This document shows positions 1 through 8,519 of a DNA stretch of 64,000 bases, piece by piece. Under the pieces are notes generated by a model that did not search any database, was not told the origin of the DNA, and saw nothing but the letters and a program-made list of their open reading frames with translations. The stretch's first letter is position 1. Each line of letters begins with the position of its first letter. Origin of the DNA: Stenotrophomonas acidaminiphila (GTDB lineage: Bacteria; Pseudomonadota; Gammaproteobacteria; Xanthomonadales; Xanthomonadaceae); NCBI GenBank assembly GCA_002951995.1, contig CP019797.1:3580501-3644500 (forward strand), in the 5' to 3' direction. A program made the translations under genes and the position numbers.

Positions 1-36
1 CGGCGACCGCGCGCGGATGCGAGCCGGGCGGCTGCG

Positions 37-825
37 TCAGGCGCCGCGCAGCAACTGCCGCAGGGTCGCCTTGAGCCGGCGGCCTTCCTCGCGCAGGTAG
101 TCGCGTTCGTGCCGCCAGTGCGGGAAACGCGCCTCCACCTCGGCCCAGAAGGCCGGCGAATGGTTGGCCTGCAGCAGGTGGCACAACTCGTGGACCAGCA
201 CGTACTCGAACGCCGCCGGCCGCGCCAGCGCCAGCGCCAGGTCCAGCGCCATCGAACCGTCCGGCGCCAGCGAGCCCCACTGCGAGGACATCACCTTCAG
301 CCGCACCCGCGCAGGCGCGCGTGGCAGCCCCGGCAGGTAAGCGGGCAGCCAGCGGCCGACGTCGGCGCGCATCCGCGCCTCGTAGAACTCGCGCAGCACG
401 CGCCGCAGCGAAGCGTCGCCGGCCCGCGCCGGCAGCTGGATGCAGGCGCCTCCGGCATCCACATCGATCCGGGTGAAACGGCCTTCCTGCCAGCACATCG
501 GCAGCAATTCCCCGCGCAGCGGCAGCACGCCGGGCTCGCGCAATGCCAGCGGCGGCGCCAGCAGGCCCTCGCCATCGAACCGCGCCAGCTGCTGCTGCAG
601 CCACTGCCGGTTGGCCTGCAGGAAGCGCTCCCCGGACGCCAGGCTGGCGCGCAGCGGCAGGGTCAGCCTCGCGCCGCGTTCATCGACGCTGAGCTTGAGC
701 CGCCGCGCACGCGGGTCGCGCACGCGCAGCACGTCAATCTCGGCATCGTCCAGGCGCAGCCGCACGGTGTCGCGCTGGATGACGGGCGCGGCGGCGGCGG
801 CCAGGCGGCGGAACAGGGTGGTCAT
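37..825 (-). CDS. YgjP-like zinc metallopeptidase (M48/DUF45 type)
   Basis: Predicted zinc-dependent peptidase of the YgjP/SprT-like group, 262 residues, with no signal peptide, so probably cytoplasmic. The zinc site is visible near the C-terminus: HELCH at residues 212-216, with His222 and the conserved NHSPAFW stretch as the third ligand region. Families of this type are often annotated as hydrolases of unknown substrate, so I do not assign one. The ATG at 825 lies six bases after a TATGCT box (832-837, minus strand), and a GGAG sits between them, so translation could be leaderless or use that weak ribosome site. The gene stands alone, transcribed in the same direction as rdgC, ttcA and plsB. 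The family call is firm; the role is unknown. Confidence 0.85.
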   Translation of the reverse strand: MTTLFRRLAAAAAPVIQRDTVRLRLDDAEIDVLRVRDPRARRLKLSVDERGARLTLPLRASLASGERFLQANRQWLQQQLARFDGEGLLAPPLALREPGVLPLRGELLPMCWQEGRFTRIDVDAGGACIQLPARAGDASLRRVLREFYEARMRADVGRWLPAYLPGLPRAPARVRLKVMSSQWGSLAPDGSMALDLALALARPAAFEYVLVHELCHLLQANHSPAFWAEVEARFPHWRHERDYLREEGRRLKATLRQLLRGA

Positions 826-831
826 CGCTCC

Positions 832-837
832 AGCATA
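832..837 (-). promoter_or_regulatory. -10-like box TATGCT of the metallopeptidase gene
   Basis: TATGCT on the minus strand ends six bases before the ATG at 825. This is one of seven boxes in the window placed 5-7 bases ahead of a start codon. No convincing -35 hexamer was found. Confidence 0.4.
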
Positions 838-877
838 GTCCCTGGGCGGCCGCCGGGACGGTCGGCGGATCGCCCGT

Positions 878-1786
878 TCAGCTGTCGGCCTTGCTCAGCT
901 TGAACGCCTGCTCCAGCAGCAGGAACAGGCGCCGGATCTCGCCGCTCTGCAGTGCGAACCGGGCGTCGAGTTCGGCGCGGCGGCCTTCCTCGTCGATGTG
1001 TTCGAGCTGGTCCAGGGCGCCGTCGAGGAACTTGAGCTTGCGCACGATCAGGTCGTCGCCGAGCACGAAGGACAGGTTGTCCTCGAACACCAGCGCCAGC
1101 TTGGTGACCTGCTTGCCGGCGTCCAGGTGCTTGTCGATCTCGTCGCAGCGCAGTTCCTGGTGCTGGCACTTGACCACCGCGCCGCCTTCCACCGGGTCCT
1201 TCATCTCGCACTCTTCGCCCAGGCTCAGGCCGTCGGGCAGGGGCTCGCCGGCGATCCACGCGGTCAGGATCGCGCGCGGCGCGACCTCGGCGTTCAGCGG
1301 CATCGCCGGGAAACTGCCGAGCATGCCGCGGATGTCGCTCATCACGTTCTCGCCGGTCTTGCGGCTGGAACTGTCCACCGCGACGTAGCCATGCTGCAGG
1401 TCGAGGAAGGCGTCGGTGCGCGAGCTCTTGACGAAGGCGCGCGGCAGCAGCTCGTGCAGCAGGTCGTCCTTGAGCCGCTTGCGCTCGCGGCCGCCGGGCT
1501 TGCGCCCTTCCTTCTCCTCGATCTCCTCCAGCTTCCGCGCCAGCAGGTCGTTGACCACCGCGCCGGGCAGGATCTTCTCCTCGCCGCCGACGGTGAGCCA
1601 CAGCGCATCGCCGATGCGGTGCGAGAACTGCTCCTTCTCTTCGCGCCCGAACGGCGAGATGAAGCCGCGCGAACTCATTTCCAGCGCACCGACCGGCTTG
1701 AGCGCGACGTGCGGCAGCAGGGTATCGACCTCGGAGAAATCAACCGAGGTGGGGAAGCGGAACAGGGTGAGATTCTTGAAGAACAT
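878..1786 (-). CDS. rdgC: Recombination-associated protein RdgC
   Basis: RdgC is a ring-shaped DNA-binding protein of the nucleoid that modulates RecA-dependent recombination. The reading frame continues upstream to 1858, but the family starts with MFFKNLTLFRF, which fixes the start at the ATG at 1786 and gives 302 residues, the usual length. The sequence shows the typical N-terminal strand pattern and the SRGFISPFG segment. A C-terminal acidic and helical region is also in keeping with the family. It lies downstream of ttcA, separated from it by a strong terminator hairpin (1835-1856), so it should have its own promoter. Identification is confident from whole-length resemblance. Confidence 0.95.
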   Translation of the reverse strand: MFFKNLTLFRFPTSVDFSEVDTLLPHVALKPVGALEMSSRGFISPFGREEKEQFSHRIGDALWLTVGGEEKILPGAVVNDLLARKLEEIEEKEGRKPGGRERKRLKDDLLHELLPRAFVKSSRTDAFLDLQHGYVAVDSSSRKTGENVMSDIRGMLGSFPAMPLNAEVAPRAILTAWIAGEPLPDGLSLGEECEMKDPVEGGAVVKCQHQELRCDEIDKHLDAGKQVTKLALVFEDNLSFVLGDDLIVRKLKFLDGALDQLEHIDEEGRRAELDARFALQSGEIRRLFLLLEQAFKLSKADS

Positions 1787-1834
1787 GGATGTCCTGCGAA
1801 ATGCGTGATCGGCGGAAGGAATCCTCCCGCCCGG

Positions 1835-1856
1835 AAAAAGCGCCGCGACGCGGCGC
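1835..1856 (-). terminator. Rho-independent terminator after ttcA
   Basis: On the minus strand a GC-only palindrome (1840-1856, GCGCCGCG/CGCGGCGC around one central base) is followed directly by five T residues (1835-1839). It lies 25 bases beyond the ttcA stop codon and before rdgC. Confidence 0.8.
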
Positions 1857-1880
1857 ATGAATCATGACGGCCGCGCCGCC

Positions 1881-2792
1881 TCAGTCCTCTTCCTGCGGAA
1901 GCGCGGCCTGCTTGTCGCCGCCGGCCAGCCATGCGTGCGCATCGGGCAGCGGCGCGTCGTCGCGGCGGCCCAGCGCCATGAAATCGAACAGGTTGGGATC
2001 GGCCATCTGCGAGGGGCGGATGTCGCCCAGCGCGCGTGCGATCTGCTCGATGCGGCCGGGGTGGTCCTTTTCCCACTGCTGCATCATCAGCCCGACCTGC
2101 TTGCGCTGCAGGTTCTCCTGGCTGCCGCACAGGTTGCACGGGATGATCGGGAACCGGCGCGCCGCCGCGTAATCGATGATGTCGCTCTCGCGCACGTAGG
2201 CCAGCGGGCGGATCACCACGTGCTTGCCGTCGTCGCTGCGCAGCTTGGGCGGCATGCCGGAGATCTTGGCGTGGTGGAACAGGTTCATGAAGAACGTGGC
2301 CACCATGTCGTCGCGGTGGTGGCCCAGCGCGATCTTGGTGAAACCGTTGGCCTCGGCGTAGCTGTACAGCGAGCCGCGGCGCATGCGCGAGCACAGCGAA
2401 CACATGGTCTTGCCTTCCGGGATCACCCGGCTGACCACCGAATAGGTGTCCTGCTCGATGATGTGGTAAGGCACGCCGATGCCGGCCAGGTACTCCGGCA
2501 ACACATGCTCGGGGAATCCGGGCTGCTTCTGGTCCAGGTTCACCGCCACCAGCTCGAACGGCACCGGCGCCTTCTTCTGCAGCTGCAGCAGGATGTCCAG
2601 CAGGGTGTAGCTGTCCTTGCCGCCGGACAGACAGACCATGACCTTGTCGCCGGCCTCGATCATGCCGAAGTCGGCGATGGCCTGGCCGACCTGGCGGCGC
2701 AGGCGCTTGCCGAGCTTGTGGTGTTCGCGTTCGGCCACGCGTGGATCGCGGGCGCGCGGGGCGGGATCGGGAAGGGGAATGACGGCACTCAT
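1881..2792 (-). CDS. ttcA: tRNA 2-thiocytidine(32) synthetase TtcA
   Basis: TtcA makes 2-thiocytidine at position 32 of certain tRNAs, using ATP to activate the base and an iron-sulfur cluster to deliver sulfur; it acts in the cytoplasm. With the ATG at 2792 the protein has 303 residues. The PP-loop SGGKDS is at residues 56-61, the first cysteine pair (CSLC) at 131-134 and the second (CNLC) at 219-222, all as expected for the family. An ATG 30 bases further upstream is in frame but adds ten residues not typical of the family. A TACAAT box ends six bases before the chosen ATG, so the message may be leaderless. A terminator follows at 1835-1856. Confidence 0.95.
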   Translation of the reverse strand: MSAVIPLPDPAPRARDPRVAEREHHKLGKRLRRQVGQAIADFGMIEAGDKVMVCLSGGKDSYTLLDILLQLQKKAPVPFELVAVNLDQKQPGFPEHVLPEYLAGIGVPYHIIEQDTYSVVSRVIPEGKTMCSLCSRMRRGSLYSYAEANGFTKIALGHHRDDMVATFFMNLFHHAKISGMPPKLRSDDGKHVVIRPLAYVRESDIIDYAAARRFPIIPCNLCGSQENLQRKQVGLMMQQWEKDHPGRIEQIARALGDIRPSQMADPNLFDFMALGRRDDAPLPDAHAWLAGGDKQAALPQEED

Positions 2793-2798
2793 TCCCCT

Positions 2799-2804
2799 AT
2801 TGTA
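2799..2804 (-). promoter_or_regulatory. -10 box TACAAT of ttcA
   Basis: TACAAT on the minus strand, six bases before the ttcA ATG. Transcription would then begin at or next to the start codon. The -35 region is weak (CGAACA at 17-bp spacing). Confidence 0.5.
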
Positions 2805-2879
2805 AGGTCGTGTGGACGGCATGTTCGGCTGGACAACACCTTATTCGCCGATCCACGTGGCCGCTCGATCAACCACCGC

Positions 2880-4066
2880 TCAGGGCTTGTACCAGGTGTA
2901 CAGGTGGGCCAGCGGAGCATGGTCGCCACCGCGCCGCGACAGATACAGATTGCCCGGCAGCGACAGCGTCTTGCGGATGCCGGGCTCTTCGTCCGGCAGC
3001 GGCGCCATCGTGTCGACCTGCGCATCGCGCGGATCCACTTCTGCAGCCACCGGCAGGCGACCGGCGTACAGGTCAGCGAGCAACCTGCCAAGTTCGGCAT
3101 TGTTGGCCTGCAGTGCGTCGGCCAGCGTGCGGCAACCATCGGATGACCACATCCGGCTGCGCATGACCGCGGCGTTGGCGGGGGTCCAGTCGGCCAGCTT
3201 CGCCTCGCGCAGCCGTTTTTCATGATCCTTGATCAGCGGAACGACCGCTTTGCGGGCCTGTATGTCACCCGCATTCGCCTTGGCGATCAGCTCCCTGGCC
3301 GGACCACTGGCATGTCGCTCGTGCTCCCGGGCCAAGGCCTTTTCGATGTCTTCCGGGGTCTTCGGTGCAAGCGACACCTGGTCGGAGAACACGATGAGCC
3401 GGTCCGTTCGCGCCGGACGGGAGGCCCATTTGCGATCAGCGTCACCGATACCGGGAGCGTAGGTGTCCACCTTCAACGATGTGATCACCGTCGAGAAGTC
3501 CGGCGCCATGCTATAGGCTGCCGACAGTACGTGGCGGCTGGTCTTCGTATCGACCACGTCATCGATGTCGCTGTTCCCGCTGAGCACCACGTGCTGCGGG
3601 GAGACGCCCCGGGCCCACGGCGCGGCAGCCATGCTCTCGCTCACCGCGCTCGCGAGCGCCTGGCCACCGGGCAGGCGGCAGCCGGCCTCCTGCAGGCTCA
3701 GGTGCGCCGGCTCGACCAGCGACTTCGCTTCCTCCTTCATGGCGGCAGCGATGATGGCACCGGCAATCAGCCCCCCGCTGCGCCTGCCGCCATCATCTGC
3801 CCCATTGAGGCCCCGGGCACCGTGCTCAGTGTATTGGCGACCGCATTCTGGGCGAGCTGCTGGGTGAGATACGGGTCGTGGACGGAGCTTCCATACGGCA
3901 ATTGCGTGCGCAGCTCCTCGTTCAGTACGACCACATGCCGCTGAAGACCGCCCAGGACCTGGGCATGTTCGACATAGAAGCCGGCAGGCTCCGCGGCTTG
4001 CACCGCATTCGTGGTCAACACCAACAATACACCTGCCCAGAATGGACAGGAAACGGCGGATCTCAT
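2880..4066 (-). CDS. Secreted protein of unknown function, frame broken at 3771-3776
   Basis: I do not recognise this protein. The frame opens at the ATG at 4066 with a clear Sec signal peptide (hydrophobic core WAGVLLVLTTNAVQA, cleavage after AVQA-A), so the product should be exported. About 97 residues on, the frame ends in a run of six G (plus-strand C at 3771-3776). One more G in that run joins it to the next frame, which continues as a Gly/Ala-rich hydrophobic segment (LIAGAIIAAAMKEE) and then about 280 residues ending at 2880. The restored protein would have about 395 residues. The downstream part is mostly hydrophilic, with no motif I can name. Nothing in the flanks suggests a pathway. 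The break is probably a sequencing deletion, but slippage or a real mutation cannot be excluded. Confidence 0.6.
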
Positions 4067-4168
4067 CGATCATTCTCCGGTACGGTGCGTGCGGGTCCCC
4101 ACCCGCTGCGACGACTCTACGGCTTTGAGCGTCCGCCTGCCATGGCCGGCCGTCACTCCTCTTGGGGG

Positions 4169-4174
4169 TATGCT
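4169..4174 (+). promoter_or_regulatory. -10-like box TATGCT of the DUF465 gene
   Basis: TATGCT followed by TGCGCC, six bases ahead of the GTG start at 4181. The same 12 bases (TATGCTTGCGCC) occur upstream of yceH at 10220. Confidence 0.45.
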
Positions 4175-4180
4175 TGCGCC

Positions 4181-4387
4181 GTGAACTCCCTCATGCCGCC
4201 CGCCGAGATCAGCCAGCGCATCGCCGAACTGCGGGCCGAGCACCGCAGCCTGGACGAACGTATCGGCAGGCTCGCCGCCAACCCGGATGACGAACTGGAC
4301 GCGAAGCGGCTGAAGAAGCGCAGGCTGCAGCTCAAGGACTGCATCGCCCGCCTGGAAAGCATGCTGATTCCCGACGAGCCGGCCTGA
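4181..4387 (+). CDS. Small DUF465 (YdcH-like) coiled-coil protein
   Basis: Small charged helical protein of the DUF465/YdcH type, 68 residues from the GTG at 4181 or 64 from the ATG at 4193. The sequence is nearly all helix-forming, with an EISQRIAELRAEHRSLDERI segment and a KRLKKRRLQLKDCIARLE segment that should pair as an antiparallel hairpin. This is the usual shape and length of the family, whose function is not known. It is transcribed opposite to both neighbours, so it has its own promoter; the TATGCT box at 4169 suits the GTG start with no leader. The family call is good; the start is uncertain. Confidence 0.75.
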   Translation: MNSLMPPAEISQRIAELRAEHRSLDERIGRLAANPDDELDAKRLKKRRLQLKDCIARLESMLIPDEPA

Positions 4388-4412
4388 ACCGCAGCGCCGC
4401 CACGCCCGCCAC

Positions 4413-4636
4413 TCAGGCCGCGTGGCGGGCGATGACCCGCTTCGCTTCCAGCAGCGATGCACCGCTTTGCCGGCGGTAGGCCCGGATCGCGGCGATCCTG
4501 TTCCCGCTGCGCAGCAGCGCCTTCACCGCGTCCGACGGGTCGGGCAAGGCGGAAACATCACGCGGCGGGCGCAGGGCGTGCAGCGCGGCGAACACGCTGG
4601 CGATCGCCACCCCCAAAAAAAATCCGATGGCCGCAT
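4413..4636 (-). CDS. Small membrane protein with an L7/L12-like C-terminal segment (frame broken at 4610-4622)
   Basis: The C-terminal part (DAVKALLRSGNRIAAIRAYR, then QSGASLLEAKRVIARHAA) strongly resembles the C-terminal domain of ribosomal protein L7/L12, where it contacts translation factors. It follows a single predicted membrane segment (FFLGVAIASVFAALHAL). The ATG at 4636 has an ideal ribosome site, AAGGAG, six bases upstream (4643-4648), but its frame is off by one across a T8G5 run (plus strand 4610-4622). One extra T restores a 74-residue protein starting MRPSDFFLG. Without a correction the only start would be a GTG at 4652 with no ribosome site. The function is unknown; a membrane-tethered L7/L12-like domain is a recurring small-protein design in proteobacteria. 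It lies just beyond the plsB stop. Confidence 0.65.
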
Positions 4637-4672
4637 TGCCGTCTCCTTCCACTGCCCGGTGCAGGGGAATCT

Positions 4673-7285
4673 TCAGCCCGCCGCCGGTTCCTCCGGCTTC
4701 ACCGCCTCCGGGCTCACCCGCTCGATGGTGTGGCGCAGTTCGCGGCCGAGGATGAACTTGGCGTCCTTGGCCCAGGCGTCCAGGCGCTCGTCGAACAGCA
4801 GCTTGCTGTTCTCGTCCGGCCACACCAGGCGCAGCTCGCGCATCTTCTGGATGAAACCGCGGAACAGGGTTTTGTCGAAGAACTCCGGCGCGGCCGGAGC
4901 GTAGAGCAGGCTCAGGCGCTGCGCGGCCTGCTGGCACAGGCTCTCCAGTTCGGCCGCGCCGAGCACGCCGGGGCCGTTCTTCACCAGCACCGAGATGGCG
5001 ATGTAATAGCGCTCGAACGCCTGTTGCAGCGAGTGGCCGATGGCGCGCAGGCGGAATACTTCATCGGTCTGGCCGGTGCTGCGCGCGAGCATACCGCCCT
5101 CGTCCTCGCCCACCTGCTGCAGCAGGCCTTCGCGCACGAACACGTTGATGGTCTGCTCGATGCGCGCGGCGAATTCGTCCTCGGTCCACGGCAGGAACAG
5201 CTCCTGCTGCAGGAACGGGTACAGCCCGCGGCCCAGCCGCAGCAGGCCGGCGCGGCTCATGCGGCGGTTGTTCTGGAAACAGCAGGCCACCCACGAGGAC
5301 GCGGTGAACAGGTGCAGCACGTTGTTGCGGAAATAGCTCAGCAGCACCGCGGTATCGCCGCTGACGCTGAGCACGTCGCCCAGCGGGTGCTTGACCCGGG
5401 TGAGGACGTTGATCTCCTCGGCGTGGGCGATGATGCGCTCGGGCGAATGCGGGGTGACCGTCACCCGGTCCGAATACGGCAGCTCCACCAGCAGCTTCTT
5501 GCACAGCTCGATCTGCGCGATCAGGTCGGCCTCGCCCATGGCGTGCTTGGGCGTGGACAGCAGCGCCAGCGCCAACAGGTTGATCGGGTTGACGTCGGCG
5601 GCGCCGTTGATGCGCACCTGGATCTGCTCGGCCAGGGTATCGACCGTGCTCGACAGCCACGACGGCTTCTCGTCCTCGGACACCGGCTGGCCATCCCATT
5701 CCGGCGCCTTCTCGGCCAGCACGTCGTTCAGCGCGATCGGCTCACCGAAGTTGACCACCACCTGGCCGTAATTCTGCTTGAGCACCTTGGGGATGCCCCA
5801 CAGCAGCGCCCAGATCGACTCCTTTTCCTTCGGCCGCCCGGACAGCTCGTCCAGGTAGCTGTTGCCCTCCATCAGCTTCTCGTAGCCGATGTAGATGGGC
5901 TGGAACAGCACCGGCTTGCGCGGCTGCCGCAGGAACGCGCGCAGGGTCATCGAGATCATGCCGCCCTTGGGCTGCAGCAGGCGCCCGGTACGCGAGCGCC
6001 CGCCCTCGACGAAGTACTCGATCGAATAGCCACCGGCCACCAGCTGCGCCACGTATTCGCTCAGCACCGCCGAGTACAGCGCGTTGCCGCGGATGCTGCG
6101 GCGGATGAAGAACGCGCCGCCCTTGCGCAGCAGCGTGCCGACCACCGGCAGGTTGAGGTTGATGCCGGCCACGATGTGCGGCGGCACGATGCCGCGGTCG
6201 TACAGCAGGTAGCTCAGCAGCAGGTAGTCCATGTGGCTGCGGTGGCTGGGCACGTAGATCACTTCGTGCCCGGGCGCGGCTTCCTTGAACTTGTCCAGGT
6301 GGTGGACCAGCACGCCGGCGTAGATGCGGTTCCAGACGTGGGTCAGCATGAAACTGGCCGAGCGCACCACCGGGCTGGAATAGTCGGCGGCGATCTCCCA
6401 GGCATAGCCCTGCGCCTTCTTCCAGGCATCGGCCGGCCGGGAGTTGTCGCGCTTGGCCTGGGCGGTGATGGCCTCGCGCACCGGCTCGGCTTCCAGCACC
6501 TTGTCCACCAGCAGGCGGCGGGTGGACAGGTCCGGGCCGATGATCGATTCACGGATGCGGCGGAAGTGCGCGCGCAGCACGCGCTGCAGCTTGCGCACGG
6601 TGCGTTCGGGCTCCAGCCCCTCTTCCACGGTCTCGCGCAGCGAAATCGGCGCGGCGAAGCGCACGATGCTGTCGCGGCCGTTGAGCAGCACCGCCAGCAG
6701 GCGGCGGAAGCGGCCGACCAGCGCCCAGTTCTCCGAGAACAGCACCGCGAACCAGCCGCTCTGCTTGTCCGGCGCGCGGCCGACGAAGATCGACACCGGC
6801 ACCAGCTGCACGTCCAGCGCCGGGTTGGCGCGGTGCGCCTGCAGCAGCCGCGCCAGCGAGTCGGAGTGGGTGCGGGCGCCGCGCTGCTCGGGGATCAGCG
6901 CGTTGTTGCTGGAGCGCCGCGACAGCGCGACGTAGGCGCGCTTGCGCCCGGTCGGGTCGCCGGCCAGCGGCACCAGCGGCGACGGCAGCCCGGCGTCGCG
7001 GCAGGCCTTGTCCAGGATCAGCGCGTTGGACAGTCCGTAGTCCTCCAGCACGTAGACCACCGGCTGCGCCGGGTCGTGCTGCAGTTGCTCGGGCTCGATC
7101 TTCAGGCCGAGCCACGGCTCGATCAGGCGGCCCAGCAGGCGCGCCCACAGCGGGCGCCGGCCCGGGCGTACGGGCGGTCGGCCGGCCGTGGCCGGCAGGG
7201 GGGAGGCGGCCGCGGCGCTGGTGTCGCCCGGCGGCAGGAGTTCGCCCTGGTCGGGCCCTGGATTCTGTTTCGACATCGGCGACAT
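4673..7285 (-). CDS. plsB: Glycerol-3-phosphate acyltransferase PlsB
   Basis: PlsB transfers an acyl group to position 1 of glycerol-3-phosphate, the first step of membrane phospholipid synthesis, at the inner membrane. The protein has 870 residues, a little longer than the E. coli enzyme because of a Pro/Ala-rich N-terminus. All acyltransferase blocks are present: HRSHMD at 348-353, GGAFFIRR at 389-396, FVEGGRSRTGR at 425-435 and the PVLFQPIYIGYEK block near 457-469. The start at 7285 overlaps the stop of the upstream lipoprotein gene as TAATG, so the two are translationally coupled; an ATG nine bases downstream is an alternative. Identification is certain. Confidence 0.97.
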   Translation of the reverse strand: MSPMSKQNPGPDQGELLPPGDTSAAAASPLPATAGRPPVRPGRRPLWARLLGRLIEPWLGLKIEPEQLQHDPAQPVVYVLEDYGLSNALILDKACRDAGLPSPLVPLAGDPTGRKRAYVALSRRSSNNALIPEQRGARTHSDSLARLLQAHRANPALDVQLVPVSIFVGRAPDKQSGWFAVLFSENWALVGRFRRLLAVLLNGRDSIVRFAAPISLRETVEEGLEPERTVRKLQRVLRAHFRRIRESIIGPDLSTRRLLVDKVLEAEPVREAITAQAKRDNSRPADAWKKAQGYAWEIAADYSSPVVRSASFMLTHVWNRIYAGVLVHHLDKFKEAAPGHEVIYVPSHRSHMDYLLLSYLLYDRGIVPPHIVAGINLNLPVVGTLLRKGGAFFIRRSIRGNALYSAVLSEYVAQLVAGGYSIEYFVEGGRSRTGRLLQPKGGMISMTLRAFLRQPRKPVLFQPIYIGYEKLMEGNSYLDELSGRPKEKESIWALLWGIPKVLKQNYGQVVVNFGEPIALNDVLAEKAPEWDGQPVSEDEKPSWLSSTVDTLAEQIQVRINGAADVNPINLLALALLSTPKHAMGEADLIAQIELCKKLLVELPYSDRVTVTPHSPERIIAHAEEINVLTRVKHPLGDVLSVSGDTAVLLSYFRNNVLHLFTASSWVACCFQNNRRMSRAGLLRLGRGLYPFLQQELFLPWTEDEFAARIEQTINVFVREGLLQQVGEDEGGMLARSTGQTDEVFRLRAIGHSLQQAFERYYIAISVLVKNGPGVLGAAELESLCQQAAQRLSLLYAPAAPEFFDKTLFRGFIQKMRELRLVWPDENSKLLFDERLDAWAKDAKFILGRELRHTIERVSPEAVKPEEPAAG

Positions 7286-8262
7286 TATGGCGTAGCTGCC
7301 GCCGCCCGGCTGTTCCCGGCGTGGGCATCCGCGTCGGCGGCGGTGCCGGCCCCGGGGGACACGGTGTCCGCCGGTGGCGGCGCGGCGGCACGCGCGGCCG
7401 CCAGTACCGCGTCCACTTCGGCCAGGGTGCGGGCCAGGTACCAGTGGCCCTCCCGGCGCTGCAGTGCCACCTGCAGGTCGATGTCGTGGCCGGCCAGCGG
7501 GTACTGCACGTGGACCACGGCATGGTCGCCGTCCTGGCTGGCCAGGCCGGTGCGCATCTGCGCCACGCTGTCGTCCAGCGACAACCCGTAACTGGCCAGC
7601 ACCTGTTTGCTGGCCGCGGCGAACGGTGACAGCCGCTGCAGGCTGCCGGTCATGCCCGCCGCCTGCAGCGCGGCGTCGCTGTCCAGGCCGGTGGCGCGCG
7701 CGGCGGTGGTCAGGGTGGTGATGGTCGAGCGGGCCAGTTTGGGATCGGACAGCGGCGCGGCCTGGGCCCAGGCGCTGAGCGCCTTGACCAGCTGCACGTA
7801 GTGGGCGCGCTCGTCGTCGCTGTAGTCGCCCTGGTGGCTGATGTACTGCTCGCCGAACAGGCCCAGCGAGTGCGCGGCCTGGCGCACGCCGGCGGCCTGC
7901 CCGGCGATCTGCGCCTTGAACGCGCGCTGCAGCCGGGTTTCGGCATCGGGCGCGGACAGCGTGGCCAGCAGCGCCGGCAGTTTGTCGTGCAGGGGCAACT
8001 GGTCCAGCGGCCAGCGGCTGTGGCCCTGGGCCCAGGCCGCCTCCAGCTCCGCGTACTGCGCCGGCGGCACCGCCGCGCGGGCATAGCCGGCCAGGTCGTT
8101 GTCGTGCAGGTGCTGGACCAGCTGGCGCACGGCCGCTGCCGGCTCAGTGGCCGCACCCGGCAAGGGCTCGGGCGTGCGCCGGCACCCGGCGGCGAGGACC
8201 GCCACGGCGCACAGGGAGAGCAGGACCAGACGCGAACGGCTGCGAGATGAACGGCGTGGCAT
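7285..8262 (-). CDS. Lipoprotein of unknown function, co-transcribed with plsB
   Basis: Predicted lipoprotein of 325 residues. A basic N-terminus and the hydrophobic stretch LVLLSLCAVAVL end in the lipobox LAAGC, so the mature protein should be anchored by its cysteine. The rest is helical and Ala/Gln-rich, with no catalytic motif I recognise. It ends in a Pro/Ala-rich tail. The start at 8262 is chosen because a GGGAGG ribosome site lies upstream, although the frame stays open further upstream. Its stop overlaps the plsB start (TAATG), so they share one message. A terminator at 8361-8398 separates it from pyrF. The link to plsB suggests an envelope role, but that is inference only. Confidence 0.75.
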   Translation of the reverse strand: MPRRSSRSRSRLVLLSLCAVAVLAAGCRRTPEPLPGAATEPAAAVRQLVQHLHDNDLAGYARAAVPPAQYAELEAAWAQGHSRWPLDQLPLHDKLPALLATLSAPDAETRLQRAFKAQIAGQAAGVRQAAHSLGLFGEQYISHQGDYSDDERAHYVQLVKALSAWAQAAPLSDPKLARSTITTLTTAARATGLDSDAALQAAGMTGSLQRLSPFAAASKQVLASYGLSLDDSVAQMRTGLASQDGDHAVVHVQYPLAGHDIDLQVALQRREGHWYLARTLAEVDAVLAAARAAAPPPADTVSPGAGTAADADAHAGNSRAAAATP

Positions 8263-8360
8263 GGCGTCGTTGGTCCTCCCCCGGGGCCGTCGCATCTTGC
8301 GGCCTGCACGGTGACAGCGGCAAGCGCGGACGCGAAACCGGCGCCGCCCGGGTTGCAGGC

Positions 8361-8398
8361 AAAAAAAAGAGGCCGCCCCGTTGCCGGTGGCGAACCTC
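8361..8398 (-). terminator. Rho-independent terminator after the pyrF operon
   Basis: On the minus strand GAGG-TT-CGCC pairs with GGCG-G-CCTC across a 10-13 base loop and is followed by eight T residues (8361-8368). It ends the acid phosphatase-pyrF unit before the lipoprotein-plsB unit. Confidence 0.75.
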
Positions 8399-8494
8399 CT
8401 CAAGCCGGCGGAGCCGGGGACATGTGACACATCACCGGCAGGGCCGGGACGGGGCACAGCCTACGCGCCCGCTTCAGTTAATGCAACACTTCAT

Positions 8495-8519
8495 AAATCA
8501 ATACTTAACTCATTGATTT
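8495..8519. repeat. AT-rich perfect inverted repeat next to the pyrF stop
   Basis: AAATCAAT (8495-8502) and ATTGATTT (8512-8519) form a perfect 8-bp inverted repeat with a 9-base spacer. A second palindrome, TTCAATTGAA (8519-8528), touches it and overlaps the pyrF stop codon. The stretch is strikingly AT-rich for this genome. It could be a protein-binding site or a weak hairpin; the main terminator lies further downstream. Confidence 0.6.

Noticed and set aside
4457..7591. Long open frame of about 1040 codons on the plus strand
   Set aside because: It is antisense to plsB, is rich in Arg, Gln, His and Val as expected of a mirror frame in GC-rich DNA, and has no domain.
8411..8440. TGTGA-CACA-TCAC resembling a CRP/Clp site
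   Set aside because: The half-site spacing is 4 rather than the usual 6 bases.
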